From assembly GCA_034664085.1 (NCBI GenBank), contig JAXDII010000080.1, positions 1 to 64,000 of the forward strand: a stretch of DNA of 64,000 nucleotides. Direction: 5' to 3'. Of the stretch, positions 44,630 through 52,712 are shown one piece after another; positions within the stretch are counted from its first letter, which is position 1, and each line of letters opens with the position of its first letter. The translations under genes were made by a program, and so were the position numbers. This stretch comes from JACVRW01 sp034664085. GTDB taxonomy: Bacteria; Actinomycetota; Thermoleophilia; Solirubrobacterales; Thermoleophilaceae. The notes beneath the pieces were generated by a model. That model saw only the letters and a program-made list of their open reading frames with translations, did not search any database and was not told the origin of the DNA.

Positions 44630-45793
44630 ATGACGGTCCTCCAGCGCAAAGAGCTCGAATCCAGCCCCCTCGCCGACCTGCACGCGATCGCGTCCGAGCT
44701 CGGCCTCGAGGGCTTCCGCAGCAAGCGGAAGGCCGACCTGATCGGCGTGATCCTCTCCACTCAGGGTGGGGGTGAGGAGGAGCCCCAGGCCGCCGAGGAG
44801 CGCGAGCCCGACGAGGTGCCCTCCGACGAGACGCTCGAGGGGCCCTCGGGCGAGGCGGCCCCCGCCGCGGAGCCGGAGGGGGAGCCCGCCGCGGAGGAGC
44901 CGGAGGCCGAGGAGGCGTCCGAGCCCGAAGCGGAAGAGGAGCCCGAGGCTGAAGAGGAGGCCGAGGCCGACGAGGAGGAGGAGCTCCTCACCGGCGCCCT
45001 CGACATCCTCACGAACGGATCAGGCTTCCTGCGCCTCGATCCCAACGGGCAGTCGCGCGGCGACGTGTACGTCTCGCCGGCCCAGATTCGCCGCTGCGAG
45101 CTGCGCTCGGGCGACGAGATCACCGGCCCGGTGCGGCCGCCGCGGCGCAACGAGCGCCACCCGTCGCTGGTACGCGTGGAGAGCGTGAACGGCGCCCCCG
45201 CCGAGCCGCCCGAGCAGCGGCCCTGGTTCGCCGACCTCACCCCGGTCTATCCGAAGCAGCGCCTGGCGGCGCCCGACGCCTTCGAGGCGGTCCCCTACGG
45301 CAAGGGGTCGCGTGTCGCGATCAGCGGCCCTCCCGGAGCCGGCGCCACCACCCTGCTGCGCGAGGCGGTCCGCAAGCTGGCCGAGTCCCATCCCGACGTG
45401 TCCGTCCAGGTCGTGCTCGCGGGAGTGCGCCCGGAGGAGATCGCGGAGTGGGGCGAGCTGGGGGTTCCCGTCGCCGGCGGCAGCTTTGAGCGCTCCCCCG
45501 AGGCGCAGGCCCAGGCCGCCGAGCTCGCGGTCGAGCGCGCCAAGCGCCAGGTGGAGCGCGGCGGCCACGCCGCCGTGGTGATCGACTCCCTCGAAGGGCT
45601 CCCGCCGGCTTCGCGCCGGCGCGTGTTCGGCGCGGCCCGCGCGGCGGACGAGGGCGGCACGCTCACGATCCTCGCCGCGGGCGGCGAGGACGTCGAGCTG
45701 CTGCGCTGGGCGAGCACGCGCATCGTGCTCAAGGCGGGCGGGCTGGTTTCCGCGGCGGAGAGCGGCACTCTCCACGGCGACGATCTCTCGTAG
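44630..45793 (+). CDS. Rho-like protein with inactivated ATPase core
   Basis: 387 residues from ATG 44630 (an upstream in-frame ATG at 44597 abuts its AGGAGG too closely). Residues 1-42 are a Rho N-terminal helical domain (LADLHAIASELGLEGFRSKRKADL). Residues about 45-118 are an acidic Glu/Ala/Pro tract. Residues about 120-190 are the Rho cold-shock-type RNA-binding domain (GALDILTNGSGFLR, DVYVSPAQIRR, LRSGDEITGPVRPP). The ATPase part aligns with Rho, but the Walker A reads GPPGAGATT (Ala239 for the essential Lys), the catalytic DERPEE reads GVRPEE, and the segment carrying the Q- and R-loops is deleted. So RNA binding may remain while translocation cannot work. Confidence 0.85.
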   Translation: MTVLQRKELESSPLADLHAIASELGLEGFRSKRKADLIGVILSTQGGGEEEPQAAEEREPDEVPSDETLEGPSGEAAPAAEPEGEPAAEEPEAEEASEPEAEEEPEAEEEAEADEEEELLTGALDILTNGSGFLRLDPNGQSRGDVYVSPAQIRRCELRSGDEITGPVRPPRRNERHPSLVRVESVNGAPAEPPEQRPWFADLTPVYPKQRLAAPDAFEAVPYGKGSRVAISGPPGAGATTLLREAVRKLAESHPDVSVQVVLAGVRPEEIAEWGELGVPVAGGSFERSPEAQAQAAELAVERAKRQVERGGHAAVVIDSLEGLPPASRRRVFGAARAADEGGTLTILAAGGEDVELLRWASTRIVLKAGGLVSAAESGTLHGDDLS

Positions 45794-45817
45794 CGCCTCA
45801 GCGAGGCTGCAGGAACC

Positions 45818-46279
45818 CTATCGCCGGTACGCGACTGCGCGCCAGCTGGGCTCTGGCGAGAGCTCGATGAGCTCGAAGTTGCGGTCCGGCTGGGCGTACC
45901 CGAAGGAGTGGGTGTGCTCCTCGAAGACGATCTCGAGCTCACCCTCCATCACGCGCTGGTCCAGCCAGGCGCCGCGGAACACGAGCCGGCGGATCCAGTG
46001 CACCAGGGAGCGCTCCGAGGGGCCGTTGAGATCGCCCCAGCGGTCGTTGATGTGCTCGCCCAGCTCTGACTGAGGCTCCGGCACCTCGCCGTTGACGGCG
46101 AGGTTCACGAGGTCCTCGCGCTCCTGCTCGCCCAGCCGGCCGGCCACGAAGCCGAGCTTCGCCGCCGCCTGCTCCACGCGCTCGGTGAAGTCACGTTCGT
46201 TGAACGTGAAGCGAAGTTCGCCGTACTCCAGCACGTAGTCGGAGCCGGACTCGTAATTGCCGCGTTTTGCTGTATCCAT
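45818..46279 (-). CDS. Conserved-looking protein of unknown function
   Basis: 153 residues from ATG 46279. No membrane segment. YVLEYGELRFTFNERDFTERVEQAAAKLG and LNGPSERSLVHWIRRLVFRGAWLDQRVMEGELEIVFEEHTHSFGYAQPD suggest an alpha/beta fold rich in aromatic and acidic residues. I do not recognise the family. It converges on the Rho-like gene with a 24-base gap and has its own promoter region (46280-46364 is non-coding). Codon use is typical of the window. Confidence 0.68.
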   Translation of the reverse strand: MDTAKRGNYESGSDYVLEYGELRFTFNERDFTERVEQAAAKLGFVAGRLGEQEREDLVNLAVNGEVPEPQSELGEHINDRWGDLNGPSERSLVHWIRRLVFRGAWLDQRVMEGELEIVFEEHTHSFGYAQPDRNFELIELSPEPSWRAVAYRR

Positions 46280-46364
46280 GTTCCACTTCGCGGGCGGTGC
46301 CCGGCGCGTCGTCATCCTACGTCCGATTCCTCCCGCGGCGGAAGATCTGCAACCGCGTTTGCAA

Positions 46365-46628
46365 TCAGTCGAGGTCGAGGCCGTCCAGCGCGACCGTGGC
46401 GTCGCCGTATTGGTCCGGCGGGACGCGCAGGGCGATGTCCCCGCGGCCGAAGCGGTCGAGCGGGTGGTCCGCGGTGAGCTCCGCCCGCAGGCCGAGTTCC
46501 CGCAGGCCGTCACGGAAGGCCAGCGCGGTGTCGAGGTCCTCGTAGTCCTCGACCAGCGCCCAGTCGTCGTACTCGGCGGCGCCCACGCGGAGCGGGGAGC
46601 GGGGGCGCAGAAAGCGGGGGAGCTGCAT
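46365..46628 (-). CDS. Small protein of unknown function
   Basis: 87 residues from ATG 46628. MQLPRFLRPRSPLRVGAAEY is a basic start; EDYEDLDTALAFRDGLRELGLRAELTADH forms a strand-helix-strand unit, and GDIALRVPPDQYGDATVALDGL closes. The pattern resembles small ferredoxin-like signal-transducing proteins, but no family is certain. It is divergent from the response regulator gene (48 bases between starts) and upstream of the 153-residue unknown on the same strand, so it may be cotranscribed with it. Confidence 0.6.
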   Translation of the reverse strand: MQLPRFLRPRSPLRVGAAEYDDWALVEDYEDLDTALAFRDGLRELGLRAELTADHPLDRFGRGDIALRVPPDQYGDATVALDGLDLD

Positions 46629-46676
46629 GCGGGCAGCGTAGGGGGCGGGGTTCGCCGTGCGTGGCCTTCTCCCCGC

Positions 46677-47393
46677 GTGGACCAACCTCTCGAGCGTCGC
46701 TCCGTGCTGGTCGTCGAGGACGACCAGCCCACCCGCGCCTTCCTCATGGACAACCTGACCGCCGATGGCTTCCCGGCGGCGGGCGCCAGCGGGGCGGGGG
46801 AGGGCCTGCGGGCGATCGAGATCCGCCAGCCGGCGCTCGTGGTGCTCGACCTGGGCCTCGCTGACGGCAGCGGGCTGGTCCTGCTCGACCGGATCAGGGC
46901 GGCGGACGGGCTGGCCACGCGCATCGATCCCGACGTGCCCGTGATCGTGCTGAGCGGCCGGGCCGGCGACGCCGACCGCGTGCGCAGTTTCGCGCGCGGG
47001 GCCGACGATCACGTCTGCAAGCCCTTCCTGTACGCGGAGCTGCTTGCGCGCGTGCGCGCCGTCCTGCGCCGCGCGGAGGGGCGGCGGGCGCGCGGGGTGA
47101 TGCGGGTGGGGGAGCTGACCCTGGACCCGGCCACGCGGGCGGTGCGGCTGTCGGGACGCAGGGTCGACCTGGCGGCGAAGGAGTTCGCGCTGCTGCAGAC
47201 GCTGGCCGAGCAGCCGACGCGTGTGTACGGAAAGCAGGAGCTGCTGCGCGACGTCTGGGGGTACCTCTCCGAGGGACAGACGCGGACCTTGGACGCCCAC
47301 GCCTGCCGCCTGCGCAAGAAGCTGCGTCCGTCGGGGCGTACCTGGGTGATCAACGTGCGAGGGATCGGCTACAAGCTCACGGAGGCGCTGTGA
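46677..47393 (+). CDS. OmpR/PhoB-type response regulator
   Basis: 238 residues from GTG 46677. The receiver domain has the acidic pair VVEDDQPTR, the phosphorylation site VVLDLGLADGSG and the switch lysine CKPFLYAEL. The DNA-binding domain is a winged helix: VDLAAKEFALLQTL, YLSEGQTRTLDAHACRLRKKL and INVRGIGYKL. A typical transcription regulator, phosphorylated by the kinase encoded next (4-base overlap). Confidence 0.9.
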   Translation: MDQPLERRSVLVVEDDQPTRAFLMDNLTADGFPAAGASGAGEGLRAIEIRQPALVVLDLGLADGSGLVLLDRIRAADGLATRIDPDVPVIVLSGRAGDADRVRSFARGADDHVCKPFLYAELLARVRAVLRRAEGRRARGVMRVGELTLDPATRAVRLSGRRVDLAAKEFALLQTLAEQPTRVYGKQELLRDVWGYLSEGQTRTLDAHACRLRKKLRPSGRTWVINVRGIGYKLTEAL

Positions 47394-47983
47394 GCCTCTG
47401 GCTCGTCGCTCTTGCCTGGGCCGGCTGGGCGGTCGCGGTCGCCGCTGCGCTGTCGCTGCGCAGGCGGCGCGCCCTGCTGGCCGACGCCGAGCACGAGCTG
47501 CGCGGCGCCGCCACGGCGATCGGGCTGGCGCTCGAGCGGATCGGTCGGACGGGCGGCACGGCGGACCTGGCGGCGCTGCTGCGGCTGGAGCTGGACCGGA
47601 TGAACGGCGGGATCGCCGGCCTCGCGGCCGCAACGGGGTCTGGAGTGGTGTCCACCGGCGGCGAGCTGGACGCGGGCCGCCTCGCGCAGGTGCTCGCCAA
47701 CGTGATCGCCAACGCGGCCGAGCACGGCCTGGGCGCGGTGGAGGTCAGGGCCGACCGCACGGCGGGCACCGTCAGGCTGGAGGTCAGCAACCGGGAGCGG
47801 CCGCCCGGGAGCGCGCCCGCCACGCGCCGCGCCGGCCGCGGCCGCGGCATCGCGATCGCAGAGCGCGCGGCGGCCGCGCTGGGCGGGCGCCTCACGGTGG
47901 AGAGCGCCGACGGCGTCACGCGCGCGCTGGTCGAGCTGCCGGCGAGCCCGCCGCAGGACGGCGAGCTGCACCGTGCGGCATGA
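47390..47983 (+). CDS. Short sensor histidine kinase
   Basis: 197 residues. One membrane helix (LVALAWAGWAVAVAAALSL), the H-box with phospho-acceptor in DAEHELRGAATAIG, and an ATPase domain reduced to essentials: LANVIANAAEHG (N-box), then a compact G-box RRAGRGRGIAIAERAAAALGG. The periplasmic sensing domain is absent, so stimulus reception must be in the membrane, by a partner or intracellular. Overlaps both neighbours by 4 bases. Confidence 0.84.
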   Translation: MSLWLVALAWAGWAVAVAAALSLRRRRALLADAEHELRGAATAIGLALERIGRTGGTADLAALLRLELDRMNGGIAGLAAATGSGVVSTGGELDAGRLAQVLANVIANAAEHGLGAVEVRADRTAGTVRLEVSNRERPPGSAPATRRAGRGRGIAIAERAAAALGGRLTVESADGVTRALVELPASPPQDGELHRAA

Positions 47984-48654
47984 CCCGGCTCCGCTGGCGC
48001 GGCCTCCTCCTGCTCTCACTCGCCCTGGCCAGCGGCGGGCTGGCGGCCTCGGAGGTGCACGAGCGCGAGCGCAGCACTGCGGCCGCCGCCGGGCCGCTGG
48101 TGGGCGTGGTGGTCGCCGGGCGCGACCTCGGGGCCGGGCGGCGGCTGCGCCCCGACGACCTGGCCGTCAAGCGCGTGCCCGTGCGCTTCGTGCCGCCCGA
48201 TGCGCTCGGTGGCCGCGAGCGGCTCGTCGGCGCGCGCACCGCCGTGGCGGTCGCGGCGGGCGGCTACGTGACCACCGGCGCGCTGGCTGCCGCGGCGTCG
48301 GAGGGCGGCGGGCCGCTGCGGCCGGGCCAGCGCGACGGGGCGGGGGCCGTGGGCGGCGGCAGCCCCCTCGCGGGCGCTGCCGCCGGCGCGCGGGTGGACG
48401 TGCTCGTGTCGACCCGGCGTCAGGAGGGCGCCGGCCGCACGTTCATAGCGCTCGAGGACGTGGAGCTGCTGGGGCTGCGCCCGGGCGCGGCCGACGCATC
48501 ACAGGGCGCGTCGGCGCTGGCCACCCTGCGCGTGACCGTGCGCCAAGCCGTGTACCTGGCCGCGGCGGCCAACTTCGCCGAGGAGGTGCGCCTGCTCGTG
48601 CGGCCGCCCGGCGACCGCGGCCGCGTCGGCGCCGCGGAGGCGGCGGAGCCATAG
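47980..48654 (+). CDS. CpaB-like SAF-domain protein
   Basis: 224 residues. An N-terminal membrane segment (GLLLLSLALASGGLAA) precedes a SAF domain (VGVVVAGRDLGAGRRLRPDDLAVKRVPVRFVP) and a second RcpC/CpaB-type domain (ARVDVLVSTRR, RTFIALEDVELLGLRPG). CpaB proteins assemble Flp/Tad pili at the envelope. No other tad genes are adjacent, so this copy either belongs to a dispersed system or serves the neighbouring two-component pair. The 82 bases that follow hold no gene. Confidence 0.78.
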   Translation: MTRLRWRGLLLLSLALASGGLAASEVHERERSTAAAAGPLVGVVVAGRDLGAGRRLRPDDLAVKRVPVRFVPPDALGGRERLVGARTAVAVAAGGYVTTGALAAAASEGGGPLRPGQRDGAGAVGGGSPLAGAAAGARVDVLVSTRRQEGAGRTFIALEDVELLGLRPGAADASQGASALATLRVTVRQAVYLAAAANFAEEVRLLVRPPGDRGRVGAAEAAEP

Positions 48655-48736
48655 CGGCGGTGGGCTGTCATTTGCGTCATATGCGCGACGTTTGCCGCCT
48701 AGAGGCCCGGCGGGGGCGGCCGAAAAGGAGGGGCGG

Positions 48737-49429
48737 CTAGGCCGAACGCTCCGCTACTTCCACCGTGCCATCCGGGCGCCCCAGCAGGGCGCGCTCCGCC
48801 ATGCCGATGAACAGGCCGTGCTCCACCACGCCGGGCACCTGCTTGACGCCGCGGCCGAGGGTCTCCAGGTCGCCGGAAGGGGGGAGGGCGCAGTCCAGGA
48901 TCAGGTGCCCCTCGTCGGTCACGTATGCCTCGCCGTCCTCGCGCAGGCGCAGCTCGGACTCGGGCAGCACCGCCGCGAGCCGCCGGCGCGTGTCGCGCCA
49001 GGCGAAGCGGACGACCTCGACGGGGAGCCTGAAGCGCTCGCCCAGGCGCTCGACCTGCTTCGACGCCTCCGCGACCACCACGAAGCGGCGGGCGGCGGAG
49101 ACCACGATCTTCTCCCGCAGCAGCGCCCCGCCGCCGCCCTTGATCAGCCCCAGCGCGGGATCGACCTCGTCGGCGCCGTCGAGCGCCAGATCCAGCTCGA
49201 GCCTGCCGTCCAGCTCGACGACCTCCATTCCCGCGGAGCGCGCGAGCTCATCCGTGCGCGACGACGCCGCAACCACGCGCACGGGGCCGCCGCGAGCGCC
49301 GAGCAGCTCGATCACCTTCCACACGGCCCGCCCGGAGCCGAGCCCGATCGTCATGCCGGGCTCGACCAGCTCCACGGCGGCCGCCGCCGCGGCCGTGCGA
49401 GCAGCGGCAGCAGCGGCGTCGTCGCTCAC
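48737..49429 (-). CDS. rpiA: Ribose-5-phosphate isomerase A
   Basis: 230 residues. Interconverts ribose 5-phosphate and ribulose 5-phosphate. The conserved blocks are GLGSGRAVWKVIELLG, DLALDGADEVDPALGLIKGGGGALLREKI and LPVEVVRFAWRDT, with a C-terminal GVVEHGLFIGMAE. The N-terminal Ala-run (DDAAAAAARTAAAAAA) is a low-complexity extension. The rpiA start overlaps the OsmC stop by 4 bases (49426-49429). Confidence 0.92.
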   Translation of the reverse strand: MSDDAAAAAARTAAAAAAVELVEPGMTIGLGSGRAVWKVIELLGARGGPVRVVAASSRTDELARSAGMEVVELDGRLELDLALDGADEVDPALGLIKGGGGALLREKIVVSAARRFVVVAEASKQVERLGERFRLPVEVVRFAWRDTRRRLAAVLPESELRLREDGEAYVTDEGHLILDCALPPSGDLETLGRGVKQVPGVVEHGLFIGMAERALLGRPDGTVEVAERSA

Positions 49430-49857
49430 TCGACGAGCTCGGCGTTCAGCTCGATCGTCTCTACGGCGGCGAGCGCCTTCGAGACGGGGCAGTTGACCTT
49501 GGCGCCCTCGGCGATGCGCTGGAACTCGTCCGCGTCGATGCCGGGCACGCGCGCGCGGGTATCGAGCTGGATGCGCGTGATGGCGAACCCGGGGTCTGCG
49601 GGCTCGATGTGGACGGTGGCCATGGTCTCGACGCTCTCGGGCGAGTGGCCCGCGCGTCCCAGGTCGCCCGAAAGAGCCATCGAGAAGCAGCCCGCGTGCG
49701 CCGCGGCGATCAGCTCCTCAGGGTTGGTGCCGTCGCCCTCCTCGAAGCGCGACTGGAACGAATACGGCCCCTCGTAGGCGCCGCTCGCCATCCTCATCGT
49801 GCCCGCGCCCTGCTGCAGCGAGCCGTTCCAGCGTGCGTCGGCGGTCCTCTTCGGCAT
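49426..49857 (-). CDS. OsmC-family peroxiredoxin (organic hydroperoxide resistance)
   Basis: 143 residues. The two catalytic cysteines are in AAAHAGCFSMAL and NCPVSKAL, in the OsmC order, with GTNPEELIAAAH before the first. It reduces organic peroxides in the cytoplasm. The best subfamily is OsmC/YhfA-like. It is divergent from lon with 112 bases between the starts, so the two share a regulatory region that includes the 49942 palindrome. Confidence 0.9.
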   Translation of the reverse strand: MPKRTADARWNGSLQQGAGTMRMASGAYEGPYSFQSRFEEGDGTNPEELIAAAHAGCFSMALSGDLGRAGHSPESVETMATVHIEPADPGFAITRIQLDTRARVPGIDADEFQRIAEGAKVNCPVSKALAAVETIELNAELVE

Positions 49858-49941
49858 GGCTTCAACCTCCCGTTTCGATCTGGGCCCGGCACGCTACCCC
49901 GCCGGCGCGGCGCACGACGGTTCGATGGTCCTCTAAACTTG

Positions 49942-49956
49942 CTTACGATCCGTAAG
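49942..49956. promoter_or_regulatory. Palindromic operator candidate upstream of lon
   Basis: CTTACG-ATC-CGTAAG is a perfect 6-3-6 palindrome. A TAAACT at 49934-49939 looks like a -10 element just upstream, which would put the palindrome on the start of transcription, where a repressor would block initiation. A GGAGAG at 49960-49965 is the lon ribosome-binding site. It does not match the HspR (HAIR) or ClgR consensus, so the regulator is unknown. Confidence 0.5.
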
Positions 49957-49969
49957 TCTGGAGAGACAC

Positions 49970-52252
<2,283 letters not shown>

Positions 52253-52261
52253 CCGTGTGAC

Positions 52262-52296
52262 GCATGCCCCCCTTTTCGCGTAAAAGGGGGGCATGC
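52262..52296. terminator. Perfect 15-bp hairpin after lon, overlapping the next gene's start
   Basis: The arms GCATGCCCCCCTTTT (52262-52276) and AAAAGGGGGGCATGC (52282-52296) pair perfectly around CGCGT. On the plus strand it lies 9 bases after the lon stop. The GGGGGG would serve as Shine-Dalgarno and the ATG at 52293 as start for the lipoprotein gene, so both are sequestered in the stem. It is both a plausible terminator and a translational control element. Confidence 0.72.
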
Positions 52297-52712
52297 TTCG
52301 CCTCTTGATCGCCGCAGCCTGTGCGCTGGCGCTGCTCGCGGCCGGCTGCGGCGGTGACGACGACCCGGCGGAGCCGCCGGCGCAGGCGCCCGCGGCGGAC
52401 CTGACGGTCACGGTCCGCCCGGAGGGGCCCGGCGGTCCGGTGCGGCGGCGCCGGATCGAGTGCACGAAGCTGGGCGCCGATGCGCCCGAGCCCGCCTGCC
52501 AACGCCTCGCCGGGCTGGCGCCGGAGCAGTTCGCGCCGGTGCCGCCCGAGACCGCCTGCACGCAGATCTACGGCGGCCCCGCGTCGGCGCGCGTGACCGG
52601 GGAGCTGCTCGGCAAGCGCGTGGATGCGCGCTTCGAGCGCACCGACGGCTGCCAGATCGAGCGCTGGGAGCGCAACCGCGTGCTGCTCGGCGACCCGGCG
52701 CGGCCGGGCTAG
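52293..52712 (+). CDS. Lipoprotein with subtilisin-inhibitor-like (SSI) domain
   Basis: 139 residues from ATG 52293. The signal peptide ends in LLAAGC, a lipobox. The mature part resembles the Streptomyces subtilisin inhibitor family: ECTKLGADAPEPACQRLAGL, the reactive-region segment CTQIYGGPASARVTG, LLGKRVDARFERTDGCQIERWER. Cys positions (two near 57-69 and two near 89-108) match the SSI disulfides. It is tethered to the membrane rather than secreted, which is atypical. It follows lon, suggesting protease-related regulation, and shares a CTAG stop with the GH65 gene. Confidence 0.78.
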   Translation: MLRLLIAAACALALLAAGCGGDDDPAEPPAQAPAADLTVTVRPEGPGGPVRRRRIECTKLGADAPEPACQRLAGLAPEQFAPVPPETACTQIYGGPASARVTGELLGKRVDARFERTDGCQIERWERNRVLLGDPARPG

